Shown piece by piece: positions 22,875 to 34,000 of a DNA stretch of 64,000 bases. Source of the stretch: Spodoptera frugiperda (taxonomy: Eukaryota; Arthropoda; Insecta; Lepidoptera; Noctuidae); assembly GCF_023101765.2 (NCBI RefSeq), contig NC_064237.1, positions 10,832,199 through 10,896,198 of the forward strand, given 5' to 3'. A program made the position numbers and the translations under genes. A model generated the notes under the pieces. It saw only the letters and a program-made list of their open reading frames with translations, had not been told where the DNA came from and ran no database searches. Position 1 is the first letter of the stretch. Each line of letters opens with the position of its first letter.

Positions 22875-23150
22875 TAAGTGTGGGAGAGCCATGCTTCGGC
22901 ACAAATGGCCCGGCTTGACCGGAGTGATACCACGGCCTTACAAAAAACCGACGTGAAACAACACTTGCGTTTTTTTCGTTGTGTGAGTGAGGTTACTGGA
23001 AACCCAATCACCCCTCTTCCCAATCTTTCTAATCCCCGATTCCCCAACCAAATCTTAAATTCCTAACGTCCAAAAAGTCGGTAACGGCGGCGATTGCTTA
23101 CTATCAGGTGACCCGTTTGCTCGTTAACCGGCTTATAACACAAAAAAAAA
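22875..23150 (+). mobile_element. SINE-like repeat, family A
   Basis: The copy starts TAAGTGTGGGAGAGCCATG, carries GGTTACTGGAAACCCAATCA and GATTCCCCAACCAAATCTTAA, and ends CGGCTTATAACACAAAAAAAAAG. It has lost the CACTTGTAACGCCTCTGG part between GTCGGTAAC and GGCGGCGATTG. The long terminal A run suggests insertion by target-primed reverse transcription. Confidence 0.8.
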
Positions 23151-23444
23151 GTAAACCAATTTGACCAAGAAAAGCAATTGAGTTTTTTCTTTCTGGGAAA
23201 ACCGGTGTCGGGATCAAGGCCGTCTCGTTACGTTTCAGCTAACATTTTACAATAGGGAAATACGTTGGCGGCTTAGCAACTGGTGAACTGGCTACGGGAC
23301 AAACAAACGTACTGGTTCATTGCTTGGTTGTGTAACAGCAAACCGGTTTAGCCGTTTGTCACCGAAATCCCCACAACGTCATTTTTATCTAGACGTTTTT
23401 GCATGATTTAAGGTCATTCGATTATACATACATACATACATATC

Positions 23445-23728
23445 ATCACGCCTTTAATCCCCGAAAGGGTAGGCAGAGGTGCACATTATGGCACGTAATG
23501 CCACTATGTACACCCACTTTTCACAATTTATGTTGAAGTCCCATGTAATAGGGGGTGAGCCTATTGCCATATACCGGGCACATTTCCGGACTCCGTGCTA
23601 CTACTGAGAAATTTTCGAAAAACCGAAAAAAGCGCAGTGACACTTCGCCCGACTCGGGAATCAAACCCGAGACCCTTTGCCCGGCAGTCAGTCGTATTTG
23701 CTACCACTCGGCCAACTAGGTAGTCATT
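23445..23728 (-). mobile_element. tRNA-derived SINE, family B, full length, minus strand
   Basis: The minus-strand order is complete: GACTACCTAGTTGGCCGAGT, a head with CTGCCGGGCAAAGGGTCTCG and the B-box GGGTTTGATTCCCGAGTCG, GGTTTTTCGAAAATTTCTCA, CCCGGTATATGGCAATAGGC, then TTCGGGGATTAAAGGCGTGA. TACATACATACATACATA abuts the 3' end, a usual simple-repeat tail. This is the best preserved B copy for the head region. Confidence 0.85.
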
Positions 23729-24027
23729 TAATTTTGTTTATTGCACGGATACGCGAGATATTTAGTCTATTAGCCAATAAATAGTAGGTTTTCCTTGTTT
23801 TAATTAGGATGTCTTAAATGTCCTCTATTTTTCCTTAATTGACAATCAGGTTCTTGAATAGCAGTGGTCAGATTCCAATTTCATGAGATAAACATTCAAT
23901 GTCTAAATAAAGTTGGAAACTTAACCTGTGACTCATGTTTAACACACGCAGAATTTATTTTGGCATTTAAAAGAATTTGTAGGCTCCACCTATTTATAAT
24001 TTGCCAATTACATATGTAACATTGTTA

Positions 24028-24060
24028 AGACACCAAGTCTAGCTAATAGACTTGGTGTCT
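24028..24060. other. Perfect 13 bp hairpin with 7 nt loop
   Basis: AGACACCAAGTCT at 24028-24040 and AGACTTGGTGTCT at 24048-24060 are exact complements around AGCTAAT. This could be a small hairpin RNA precursor, a deletion remnant of a foldback element or chance. The stem is shorter than a usual insect microRNA precursor and no pairing continues beyond it. Confidence 0.55.
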
Positions 24061-24103
24061 CTTTTGGTGACTCTAACCCAATTCTAGACTCCATACTAAT
24101 CAA

Positions 24104-24287
24104 AGTTGGTTAGTGCAGTGGCTGGGCAACTGGCTGCCGCGCAACGGGTAGCGGGTTCGATTCCCGCACGGAGCAACTCTTTACACAAATTGTTGTTTCG
24201 GGTCTGGGTGTTGTGTGTATGTTTGTAAACGCACCCACGACACAGGAGAAAATCCAAATGTGGGGCAATGTTTTTAAAAAAAGGAAA
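24104..24287 (+). mobile_element. tRNA-derived SINE, family D, best copy
   Basis: It starts TTGGTTAGTGCAGTGGCTGG (A-box region). The perfect B-box neighbourhood is AGCGGGTTCGATTCCCGCAC, then GGAGCAACTCTTTACACAAA, TTGTTGTTTCGGGTCTGGGT, GTTTGTAAACGCACCCACGA, CACAGGAGAAAATCC and a terminal A run. The intact B-box makes this the D copy most able to be transcribed. An antisense ORF across it is an artefact of the tRNA-like head. Confidence 0.85.
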
Positions 24288-24289
24288 AT

Positions 24290-25037
24290 ATATATACATA
24301 TACACTGAGCTCGTTCTGGGTATTATAACAGTGACTAGTCACATGGCATATGGCACTATTCGACCATTGATTGACAAACGTTGAAGCACCAAACCTTACA
24401 AACATCAAACCAGCCACATTTATTAGAAAAGCCAATTCATTTGAGAACAGATGAAAGAAACCGTTGGGAGATCAACAGAATTATATATGGACGGACGAAC
24501 TTCATTCCCAATTTGTCTTTGAAACAGGATTCAAAGGGCAGCTTATAGAAATGTATTCAGATACTGAAAAGGTCTTGTATCAAATATTTCTTACTAAGCA
24601 CTAAGTTGGAACCTAATCCTCGTTCATGGAAACGTTTTATGTGCTCAAAATCTTCATTTGAATAGCACTTAGGTATTTATTTTATGTATCTACGTATTCT
24701 TTTTGTCGGCATACGTATTAGCTGCGGTTCGGTAGGCCCTTTGTATACTTGGGTGTTGATAATGAAAAACCTTAATGCTTTCTTTGTAATGGTCTGCCGT
24801 CTGAGTGATGGAATATAAATGTGACCTTTATAACAACTAAAGCTTTCTGTAGGCGGCACAGGTGGTGTACAGATTCGTAGCTAGGTTACCGATTAAGAAG
24901 ATATTGCTCTTCATATCTATATCAGAGTCTGGTCGTAATTTTACTATGTAACCGAATTCAATGAGCAGTTTTTATAACGTGTGTGTGTGTACCTACATAT
25001 TTCTTGATTTACAAAGTAAGTCCACTTACACAACATT
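24290..25037. other. Unassigned AT-rich DNA
   Basis: No repeat family or coding signal recognised. An antisense 60-codon ORF at 24677-24859 is unremarkable. Confidence 0.45.
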
Positions 25038-25101
25038 TAAACTGCCGTATTCAGAGATATTTAATGATTACTTAAACTATTCCTTAGTAACGCTAAGGAT
25101 A
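25038..25101. mobile_element. Family L MITE, left part
   Basis: AAACTGCCGTATTCAGAG, TTTAATGATTACTTAAACTA and TTCCTTAGTAACG match the 3164 and 30020 copies. The element stops where the family K element begins, so its right end is lost or displaced. Confidence 0.55.
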
Positions 25102-25102
25102 C

Positions 25103-25205
25103 TTTTCCACCAGAGATATGCTATGCAGCTATGCTGTGACGATGTAATAGCTAAGCTGTGAAACTATGTGACCGTTTCCAATGATATTAAGCTATGTAAC
25201 AGTGC
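25103..25205. mobile_element. Family K foldback element, decayed
   Basis: TTTTCCACCAGAGATATGCTATG opens the copy, and CCGTTTCCAATGATATTAAGCTATGT lies near the other end. Compared with 63080-63180 the centre is altered. It follows directly after the truncated family L copy. Confidence 0.45.
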
Positions 25206-25209
25206 GAAT

Positions 25210-26527
25210 AAGATGTGCCATTACATTAAATTCCTCTGAGTATGGCGACAAACCTTTTATCTATTTCTTGATTCTCGCATATAAACATTTTTGACTTCCA
25301 GCTGTATACCAAACCTTATATAAGATAAGGTGTGAGTTTGCCAACAAGAAATATGTATGATTGTTATAATAAATCAATTGATAGATTAACTACCGCGATA
25401 ATTACTATCCGTACAGTGATGATGTCATTTTATATCGAAAGGTAGATAATCCGTTTCGAACACGGCTACCGTACTCCTATCAGCACGTATTGTAACATCA
25501 CGCCATGCTAATTAGAGTGAGTAGGCAGAGATAGAGATTCAAGTGTAGAACGAGGAAAGAAGAAAGGAAAATAACTTAGACATACTAAATTAATAATTAT
25601 TGATATGCCGTGAGCTTCAGGTAAGTTGGATGAATAAACGCGGCAACATTTGCCTGTACGACGCTCGATTGGTTGTCACGTATGCTTATGATTTTATGGG
25701 TCCTTGGTGTAACTCGAAACTAGTCGAGTTACTCAAAGTCTATGACGCGATAGCGTTAAAGAGTATCATGAGTTAGACTTTCATCATGAAAATGTGCCAT
25801 AAAGGCCTATGAGCCAGTTTCAATTAAAAAAAAATAAGAATCCTAAATGCACTACTACTTTACGTTTTTTTTTATACAGGTCTCATTGTAGACTGTGTCC
25901 TAGCTGTATATATTGAGATGTACCGCACAGTTCCAATCGCCATGCTATTACCAAGAACTTTAAAATACCTAATAGTATGATGAAATACTTTATATACTCG
26001 CTCCCTTTTACTATACACTCACTCCTATTTAAATACATGGTACTAACACAAAAAACCAAAACAATTTTTTCTTTTTTTAGTCTTGGAAATCAGTCCATTG
26101 TCAATATTTCAGGTGAACTAGGAGATAAATAAATGTAGTTATGTTGTGTAGTTTTATGGTGTAAACAGAAACCATGGTTTGAGGGACAATAACAGTGGTT
26201 TGGCGAACGTTTGGCATGTTTCCATATTGCACGGACAATGCTGAACTTCTAAGAAATAATGGCATTGTTTTACGTTGGAATTTTATTATTATTGGCTCTC
26301 CTCCCTATTTGTTCGTACATATTTTATATAATGCTCATAGTTATAAGTACATAGGTATATCGATATAAGACAATATGTATTTTCTTTTTTATTAGATACG
26401 TACTTCATCAGTAGAGTAGTTTATCAAAAGAGCGTAGTTTATCCATTTAGAAGTAAAAATCTACCAGTCTGATTGAAAAACGTTTGGTAGCATGGATTCT
26501 TGGTAGAGAATCCAGTTAAGACTACGA
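25210..26527. other. Unassigned AT-rich DNA
   Basis: About 1.3 kb. A fragment TCGAAACTAGTCGAGTTACTC at 25714-25734 resembles a family G arm, and ACATCACGCCATGCT near 25497 faintly resembles a family B tail. Nothing else was recognised. Confidence 0.4.
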
Positions 26528-26530
26528 GGA

Positions 26531-26735
26531 GTTTTTTTAAGTGGGGGGGGGGGGAGCTGGAGTCATGACTTCTCCCATCTTGGGCGAGTTTCCTACTCCT
26601 GTTTCTTGAGCCGTAGCCCCGGTAAACCCGCCAGGTAGTCCGCCGCTACGGCTCAGGCATCAACCCTACTGGGCCTCATCTATGGTGGTCTGATGGCTCT
26701 CTGAGGCGCGTGCTGAATGCAATGGGCGTTAATGT
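26531..26735 (-). mobile_element. LINE 3' tail (family C), minus strand, with G12 run
   Basis: The minus-strand tail is recognised from GAGGCCCAGTAGGGTTGATG, CGGACTACCTGGCGGGTTTA, CCGGGGCTACGGCTCAAG and AAACAGGAGTAGGAAA. The GGGGTGGTTTTTAGTCAGTAAGAGTCTGA block is deleted. The C run before the A tail has expanded to 12 (G12 at 26543-26554 on the plus strand). Upstream GAGAGCCATCAGACCACCAT matches the longer LINE 3' UTR. Confidence 0.7.
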
Positions 26736-27261
26736 TGCAATTCAAGAGTACGAAGTTTCACAATAACAATGTCGATATGAAAAAAATATAATTAAAAATG
26801 GATCAAATTAATTATATTTAGACCAGTAATGTACGTAAGTATGTATTTATCAACAATACCATCAAAAAACTCTAATGAATACTTCGGTACCTAATTGTGA
26901 TCGTGTGTTGTAATTTTTATCGAAATATCTGAATCTATTTTCCTCGTAGCTTTTCTATAATTAGCGCCTACCTACTAAATGAACGTATGAGTCATACAGA
27001 GCACGACTTGACATTTGAAATTTGGTTTTATTTCGTTAACAACAAGATTGAATTTGAGTTGATTTAAAGACAGTAAAAACGTGTTTAATTAGCTAAATTT
27101 GGCGTCTTTGCTGTTTATTTTGTTTGTTTCTTAAGAAAAGTCTTTAGTGCTACTATTTAAAATATTCTTAGAAATACCTAGTATTTAATGTCTTGTTAGT
27201 CGAATTAATAAGTGTAACCAACTTCTTGGTAACATTCTGGGTTCTAGGGTAATGATAGATG

Positions 27262-27397
27262 CTCCGGTGTTGCTCTACTTAAAGGACTCGGTGCCTCCTT
27301 TAGGTGCAGATGGTGGCCGCTGGGGAGTTTTTAGTTGCCACAGTCCCTAGTTTTTTCCAAAAAAAGATAGGGCCTTTTGAAGGTATCCCCTTGAACA
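27262..27397. repeat. Interspersed repeat, family E, inverted
   Basis: AAAGGACTCGGTGCCTCCTT, TTAGGTGCAGATGGTGGCC and GGGGAGTTTTTAGTTGCCAC, then GTCCCTAGTTTTTTCC, are the reverse of the 20948 copy. The copy runs on into AGGGCCTTTTGAAGGTATCC. Confidence 0.5.
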
Positions 27398-27566
27398 AAA
27401 AAGAAAGGTCATGACTGATTACTTAGTCAACTGTCTTGACTTTATCTACATCTACACTATTAAAGCTGAAGAGAATCTCTGAAGCTGCGGGTTTGATTTG
27501 AAAAAATATTGTTGTGTTGTATAATAGTCCATTAATCGAGGTAAAAACATAGCATAGCTGTGTCCG

Positions 27567-27662
27567 TTTCCATCAGCGTTAAGCTATGTGTACCAATGAA
27601 TATGATTGGTGTAAACCAAACGCATCCACAGTAACATAGCATAACACATCTCTGGTGGAAAA
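27567..27662. mobile_element. Family K foldback element
   Basis: The ends TTTCCATCAGCGTTAAGC and CATCTCTGGTGGAAA are related and inverted. The centre CCAATGAATATGATTGGTGT is itself palindromic (CCAAT...ATTGG), and AACGCATCCACAGTAACATAGC matches the 63080 copy on the other strand. Confidence 0.5.
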
Positions 27663-28059
27663 TCACACTAAGGACAGTTTATTTACATCGCTCAAACTCA
27701 ATTTGCAATACGTACTTTCCATATTCTATTAAAGTTTTATTAATTATTGATAAAAATGTAAAACATGATAATTGTTTTATTTACAGTAAATAGTAATATC
27801 TTAGTACACATCTCTCAGGGAAAAAAACACAAATAAATAAGTAGTTTTCCTCAATCACAATTGTACGTTAAAATGTTTGATAAGAAATTCAATAATGTGG
27901 GAAAATACACATTCATAACTTTATACATTATTTACTTTGAAGTAATCTTAGGTACTTATCTAGCTGTAATAAAAGTATTTTTTATTTATGTTCCCAATAT
28001 TTTATTAAACTACTATAAATAACAATGAATGGACACTTTTAACCAAAGTCCTTCTTTTA

Positions 28060-28245
28060 TGTAGAGACTCAGAAGGGCTAAACTCAAAGTACTCTTTACC
28101 CACAGAAACTTCTTTATCTGTTTTGTGTCTTTACCGACGAGCATGCATGACTGTTGCATGACTGTTGATGAAGCGAAAGAGGTATGTAAGATTCGTAGCA
28201 AGTGGAGTTCCATTGTCTCTGGCTACCCCCACGAGAGACAGGGGT
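28060..28245 (-). repeat. Interspersed repeat fragment, family R, minus strand
   Basis: The minus strand reads CCTGTCTCTCGTGGGGGTAG, AACTCCACTTGCTACGAATC, TTACATACCTCTTTCGCTTC, then two tandem copies of AACAGTCATGC and TGCTCGTCGG. I recall such a block as a common lepidopteran retroelement fragment. The 66-codon antisense ORF is explained by the repeat. No second copy in the window. Confidence 0.45.
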
Positions 28246-28732
28246 GAGGTTAAGTATGTACCTTTTAGATGTTTAAATTTTACAAATAGACGTCCAAGAT
28301 TTAATTATTTTTTTAAACGTGGTTTTCTAATGTAAACGGCTCTACTATACTACCACTAAAATACTTATTTGCAGATTTTTGAACCCAAGAGTCCCTTGCG
28401 GCACTCCATTGCAACACCCACTTGCAGCCTACGTAGATTATGTCTTACACCATAAGAATAGAGAATCACTTACTGCCGCTTACTAATGATTACTTAAACT
28501 ACTTAAACGTTTGATAAAAATGTAAAATGAATAAGATAACTTTAATAAAACTTTTTATTTATATCGTCAGACATTTTTTTCATCTTTTTCCTGTTATTTT
28601 TCTCTTCATAAGTCACTTCCTGGAAAATTAGCGAATATTTCCGAAATTAGAATTTTAAGTCGAGTTAATGTAGCCGTTTGCAATATTTGCTTTTGGCATC
28701 ACGTTTTGCGATACATTTTTATTTATATAGAA

Positions 28733-29160
28733 CTAGCTTCCACCCGCGACTCCGTCCGCGCGGATGTCGGTCTCGCGTGGAAGTTTTATTTCTCCATTTT
28801 GAGTAATTCTGACAATGACATCTTATAAATAGCTATTGGACCCAAATACGGCAAGGCCCATAATAATTAAGGAGATCCCTCTATTCCGCTACTGCTGTTG
28901 AGCGCACGTTCTGTAAAATAAAACTGAAAGAAAGATTTTTTTCTACGTATTTTTCCAGGATAAAAAGTATCCTATTTTATGCCCAGGATAATAAGGTATA
29001 ATTATAGCAAGTTTTATCGAAATCGAACCGTTAGTTTTCACGTGATGCCTGAACATACAGACAGACAGACAAAAAATAATTAATCAAATATTTGGGTTTG
29101 GTATCGATCCAGTAACATTATTGCTATTTATTCTTTCAATATTTTTAATGTACAGAATTC
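28733..29160 (+). mobile_element. Retroelement 3' region, family H, first copy
   Basis: TAGCTTCCACCCGCGACTCC, GTCCGCGCGGATGTCGG and TCGCGTGGAAGTTTTATTTC open the segment. GCAAGTTTTATCGAAATCGAACCG and GAACATACAGACAGACAGAC follow, with an AT-rich end TTTAATGTACAGAATTCTCCGA. The order fits the noncoding tail of an RTE- or SINE-like family. A second, more diverged copy lies 240 bases downstream in the same direction. Confidence 0.55.
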
Positions 29161-29394
29161 TCCGATTCTTTTTTTTTTTTATTAAATTGGTAATAATGTT
29201 AACATTTTTTAATTAGGAATGAATGAGAATGTTATAAACGTAGGAGTAGACAAATATAATTAGAAAGCTCCGAACTGCTAAGCTATCGGGAGTCATGCGT
29301 ATTATTGTGAGTCAACCATAAGAGATAGACATTTGCTGTCGTGGAATATTTTTTAAACAATTTTAAGGAGAACATTTCCGTCTAACATTATTTC

Positions 29395-29720
29395 TGTGTA
29401 GCTTTAACCATTAAGGCGGCACACGCGACGGAAGCTTAAAAAATGGAGTAAGTTCTCCTGTTTTCTCAACATTTCCCTTCACTGCTCTGCTCCAATTGAT
29501 CATAGCGTGATGAAAAGTATACTATAACCTGCCCAGGAGTATGAAGAACAATTGTACCAAGTTTCATTGAAATCTGTGGAGTGGTTTTTGTTTCTATAAA
29601 GAACATACAGACAGACAAAAAAATTTCTGATTGCATTTTTGGCATCAGTATCGATCACTAATCACCCGCTGATATTTATTTTGGAAATATATTTCATGTA
29701 CAGAATTGACCTCTCTACAG
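29395..29720 (+). mobile_element. Retroelement 3' region, family H, second copy
   Basis: CTATAACCTGCCCAGGAGTA, CAAGTTTCATTGAAATCTGT, AGAACATACAGACAGACAAA, GGCATCAGTATCGATCACTA and TTCATGTACAGAATTGACC parallel the 28733 copy in order. Divergence between the two is high, so they are old or separate insertions and not a recent tandem duplication. Confidence 0.5.
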
Positions 29721-30019
29721 ATTTATTGTAAGTATAGATAATCCAAAATAAGCATAATACAAAGATACTTAAAATAAAAGAAGAATAAGAGAGTTAAGTT
29801 CCCTAAGAAAAGGGGGATCCTCTGACCAGGCAAGGTGATCATGCCAGGCGGGCTTTCTGCCCAACTGTTATTCGTTGGGACTTTTTATCCATGTTCATTC
29901 GCATGTAGGCTTCATAATTATGTGCGATGTAGGATTTATGACGACCTCCTTTGATTTGTTTTTCGCTCGTCTATGTGCGACTTCTGTCATCTGTCGTGTG
30001 TCTAGTCATGCGTTGCCAC

Positions 30020-30135
30020 AAAACTGCCGCACTCAGAGACATTTAATGATTACTTAAACTATTCCTTAGTAAAGATTTTGTATCGAAAACAGCTATAAAG
30101 GACTGGGTTAAGTAACCATTAAATGAGTACGGCGG
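30020..30135. mobile_element. MITE-like element, family L
   Basis: AAACTGCCGCACTCAGAGAC opens and ATGAGTACGGCGGAT closes it. TTTAATGATTACTTAAACTA, TTCCTTAGTAAAG, AAACAGCTATAAAGGACTGG and GTTAAGTAACC lie between. It is shorter than the 3164 copy by about 45 bases near the right end. A 60-codon ORF reads into it by accident. Confidence 0.65.
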
Positions 30136-30139
30136 ATAG

Positions 30140-31476
30140 GATGGTTTTATGGATAATTGAATCGTTTAATGTAGAATTATTGTTAATTTTATTGTTAACA
30201 AAATCACATTAAGTAAATTTGATAAGGACTTAGTGAATCCAAACAATTCGCGCATTTTATCGTTCGAGTGGTATGCGATTAAGTCATTTCTTGTTAAAAC
30301 ATGTTGATTGCCTGTACATGTGATAAATACAAATAAATCCGGGTAGATTATTATGTATCAGGCGCCATGTTACGACATCTTTACTTAGAAACAGTTTTCA
30401 AATTACCTATAGCCAAAATAAAGAGGTTAATTTTAAAATAATCATTTAGTCATGTCTGATGTAATAAGTAGATATACGTTTGAAAAATATAATATGTAAG
30501 TTAAATTGAGGAATCTGGCGACTGGGTTGATTAAATTTTAATATTTGGTTTCTAGCAACTAGGATCGTTCCAAAGTTTCATACTAACTTTTGACACTTCC
30601 TATATTCTACTAATTATTTGCATATATTTCTAAAATAACAATTTTCGTTAAACTAGATCATGGTGTAGTCCTAGGTTCGTTCCTTTAACAAGATAGCAAC
30701 TTATTTTTTTGGTAGGGAAAAAAATGAGATTATGTTTTGTGGCATCCATTTAGCTTCTAGATGACTAATATTTATCTATCTGTCTAAAACGGACGTCTGA
30801 TAGTTATCTTTTTAAGGAAAATTGCGGTAATTTAATAGTAAGTGTATGTATTTAGATAATTAAGTACGTTTGTTTTCCATACTTAATCAACACAGTGGAA
30901 CTTTATAAACGTATAAGTTACTTATAACTTTGTGAATCCGCAGCTTAATTGCTCCTTCTGTTCCCTAAGTTCTTTCAAAGTTAATGATTTGGCTTAATTA
31001 CAAAGTTTCGAGCAAATTATTACAACATCCACGAAGAGATAAATATGGAAGACAAACTTCTAATTATAGTCAAACCAAACATTGTTAATAATGTAACAAT
31101 ATACCATGTTTGTTTATCCTCCAATAATAGAAAAAGAAAAATTTCGTCATTTTTCGCGTATCATAGAGGGCGCTGCGTGAGTTTATTTCCTATACATCGG
31201 TCCCTCACAAACAATAACACCCATGTTGCTTTTGTGAGTTGTGTAGAAGCTTATAATAACTTACGCACGAACAAATTTTCCTACAATAACATTTATCTTG
31301 TTTTGATTCTCGTTCATTCTTATTGTAGAAATTTGGTCGAAGTAAAATGATAAGGTATTGTATCTGTTCGCACTATAGAGCTTTCTGTTGTAGGTTTGCT
31401 TTTCTTTTTTATTATATTTCTTCTTATATGTGCACTTCTAATAGGAATAAGTTGTTTTGTAAATTACTAGGTACTA
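30140..31476. other. Unassigned AT-rich DNA holding a 101-codon ORF
   Basis: The longest ORF outside the recognised repeats is at 31045-31350 on the plus strand. It starts MEDKLLIIVKPNIVNN, is rich in N, S, Y and K as AT-rich noncoding DNA tends to be, and shows no signal peptide, membrane segment or motif. I treat it as chance. No repeat family was recognised. Confidence 0.4.
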
Positions 31477-31630
31477 TTCCCAATCTTCCTAATCCCCAAT
31501 TCCCAAACACCTCTTAAATTCCTAACCCTCAAAAGGCCGGCGACGCACTTGTAACGCTTGTGGTGTTTCGGGTGTTCATGTGTGGCGGCGATTGCTTATT
31601 GCTGTTCGCTTACTGGCTCATTCCATAAAA
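31477..31630 (+). mobile_element. Family A fragment, 3' half
   Basis: CCCAATCTTCCTAATCCCCA, CAAAAGGCCGGCGACGCACT and GTGTTTCGGGTGTTCATGTG, then GGCGGCGATTGCTTATTGC, are from the distal half of family A. The head is absent. This is the 5'-truncated form expected of a retroposed SINE. Confidence 0.65.
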
Positions 31631-31724
31631 ATCTTTTTTCCTTAGTGGCAGCTGCTAAGGCTATTTTAATTTTAAGTTCTATTTTTTCAATGGAAAATAC
31701 ACATGTTAAGACATATTTTATATT

Positions 31725-31850
31725 TATGAGCAGCATTCCGCGACCCACGTAGCGTTGCTACTGCAGCATCGCGATCGTCGAGCCTTTAGCATGGCTTGAA
31801 ACTAGTCGAGTTCCTCGTCAAATAGTTACGTGAGTAAGCTAAAAAACATA
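31725..31850. mobile_element. Family G MITE, right half
   Basis: TATGAGCAGCATTCCGCGAC, CGTCGAGCCTTTAGCATGGC, TTGAAACTAGTCGAGTTCCT and the end TACGTGAGTAAGCTAAAAAACATA are present. The matching left arm is not found next to it, so the copy has lost its left end. Confidence 0.6.
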
Positions 31851-32339
31851 ATAATTAATTTAGTATGTCTCACGAAAGTAGTCTATAAACATTATTTATC
31901 TTTAAAGTAAATATATCGAAACAAAAATAGTTCGTCTAATCATTGTTTTCAGTGTGACACATGGCATTTCACACTGATAAAGGGTCACTTTACAAATTGG
32001 AAATTTTGAAACAATGTGTCATCAAGAAGTGTCTTGATAAAAGTGTGCATTAGTCACTGATTTCCTGAAAATCGTGTGTAACTTGAGGCGACGGCGACGG
32101 CGCATGCGATAACAGAAATCTAAAGTTACATTATCTTATAAACAATCACGATGCTTTATCAGAGAATTAAGATGTACTATCATACATTGTAAGTAAGTAA
32201 AAACAATCATTATTTGCAATTTGGTATGTGAAGATATTTTAATAATGATTTTCCCGGATGAGCATAAGTTGCGTGAAATTTTATTGATTGATGAAATTAA
32301 ACTAATATACCAACTTATCAATGTTGATCTTAATAGATC

Positions 32340-32402
32340 TAGATTATAATCTATTTTACAGTCCAATTTTATCCAGATCCGTTCAGGAGTTTCGGTATCC
32401 AA
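32340..32402 (-). repeat. Retroelement tail fragment (family I-like)
   Basis: Minus-strand ACCGAAACTCCTGAACGGATC, then TGGATAAAATTGG, is the diagnostic phrase of family I and similar tails (compare 10150-10195). Only this short piece is recognisable. It accounts for the start of the 88-codon antisense ORF here. Confidence 0.45.
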
Positions 32403-32589
32403 ACTTTTTTCGTCTTCTAAGTCGTTTCACTCTTGAGAGAGTAGTCGTGATCCTCAAGCGAGAACAGGATAAAAGTCAAACTTTATAATAAGGAAAAGAT
32501 TCGCTATTCGCCTATAATGAACCAGCTTTCTGTGGCCAATCCTTTTCTTAGGCATCGAGTTCATCCCGCTATCGACTTCTAGGCCTGCC

Positions 32590-32690
32590 GTGATATACAC
32601 TCAGTAGTAGAAAGCTCTACAAAGAGACGAGTGGAAGGAGGGTAGGGAGGCCTTTGCCCTGCAGTAAGACGACCATGGCTGAAAATAAAT
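32590..32690 (+). mobile_element. RTE-like LINE 3' end fragment
   Basis: AGACGAGTGGAAGGAGGGTA, GGGAGGCCTTTGCCCTGCAG, GACGACCATGGCTGAAAATA and an AATAAATAAATAAATA tail fit the end of an RTE-type polyprotein and its simple-repeat tail. In one frame it reads EWKEGREAFALQ followed by a stop, like the usual EAYVQQW-type ending. Only the final codons survive. Confidence 0.55.
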
Positions 32691-33116
32691 AAATAAATAA
32701 TATAATGAACAGAGTTAATTCCCAATACAAAAAAAAATCAGATCCCAAATCAGAAAGCTCAGTAAGACAGTAACTGGAGAACTACCATATCGTATCTTAT
32801 TCAGTAGCCAAAACTAATTAGCCGTGTCCACAAGACGGTATCTACAGGCGATTCCGTTTTTAGAAATGATTCAAGACTGTTAATCTGTCTATCATTACAT
32901 TATTGATAATTTATGATTGATAAACAAGGATTATAGAAACGTAGGCACAATATTTCACAACAGTGACAACAAATATTAAAAAGTGGAGTTTTCCTTACAA
33001 TTTTGACGATATGACACATCCATAACTATTCAAACTTCCTTATTAATAGTTATTAAATGATGATATTTAAACTTTAGCATTGCATTCTTTCTGCCAACAC
33101 CATGTAGATATGTTTA

Positions 33117-33184
33117 AGTGAGGTTACCTGAGGTCCAATTATCTTCTCTATCCTCGATTCCCCAACAACCCTCAAATTCCTAAC
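33117..33184 (+). mobile_element. Family A fragment
   Basis: AGTGAGGTTACCTGAGGTCC, CGATTCCCCAACAACCCTCA and AATTCCTAACC match the middle of family A. The head and 3' end are absent. Confidence 0.5.
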
Positions 33185-34000
33185 CAAAACTTCCTTCCTA
33201 ACAAAAACTTCCTAAACTTTCGATAGCTAATGATTCACCAGCCGCTTTCCAAGCGAGGACCTTTGGACGAAAACCGGATGATGATGATGAAGAGGTAGAT
33301 TTAGAGATGTCTATCTCCAAACCACATTTCATATCTATAGTTCACGACGTGAGAGATTAGAGATAGCGGTGAAACGACTCTGACTCATAACCATCAGTCT
33401 ATTAATCATTGGCCTATCAGATTTCGCTTCTAATATTATTATAATCTATAATTGTGATAGTACTCGTCGGATCTAATGCGAATATGATTATTTTTTATCG
33501 TCTATCCATCTGTCCAATACATGATTGTTTCTTTTTTTTCGTAATTTAATTATGATTAGTATAAACTAATGATATAGTTACAAGATAGTAACGCTGCGCA
33601 ATTCAAAAGTGCGTGTATAAAGTAGTCTTAAATCTCGTAGAATAAAGATTTTTTCCAATATTTGGACAACACAAAACCGAAGCCAATTCTCAGGGAGAAT
33701 GAACAACACGATAAAAAAATTAAAGCATTAACTGCCAAAAGAAAAATTTTGAAGGCAAATCGTAGTAACACGTAGCGGTTAACATGTTAAGATTTAAAGG
33801 ACGCTTCGTCATTTTCGAGAAAAAACCAAATATTCTAATATTGATAAACTCCAAACTCGAACACATATCTTGCAATTCTACATTAGCAATAGCAACCGAT
33901 GACTCAGAAAACGGACCAAAGAACAATAAGGACAGCGGACGCCTAAATCCTGAACGCTGACATCATTATTAACATAAACATTTTTTAAATTATTTACAAA
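33185..34000. other. Unassigned AT-rich DNA
   Basis: An antisense 68-codon ORF at 33720-33926 has no recognised domain. GGATGATGATGATGAAG at 33278-33294 is a short simple repeat of the kind that ends RTE-like tails, but no upstream tail is recognisable. Confidence 0.4.

Noticed and set aside
23431..23447. TACATACATACATACATA run as a microsatellite locus of its own
   Set aside because: It abuts the 3' end of a family B SINE and is best seen as its simple-repeat tail.
26543..26554. G12 run as a possible G-quadruplex
   Set aside because: A single run within the C-rich end of a LINE tail on the minus strand; expansion by slippage explains it.
31045..31350. 101-codon ORF, the longest not clearly inside a repeat
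   Set aside because: Composition is that of AT-rich noncoding DNA, with no domain, signal peptide or membrane segment, and the length is unremarkable for a 64 kb six-frame scan.
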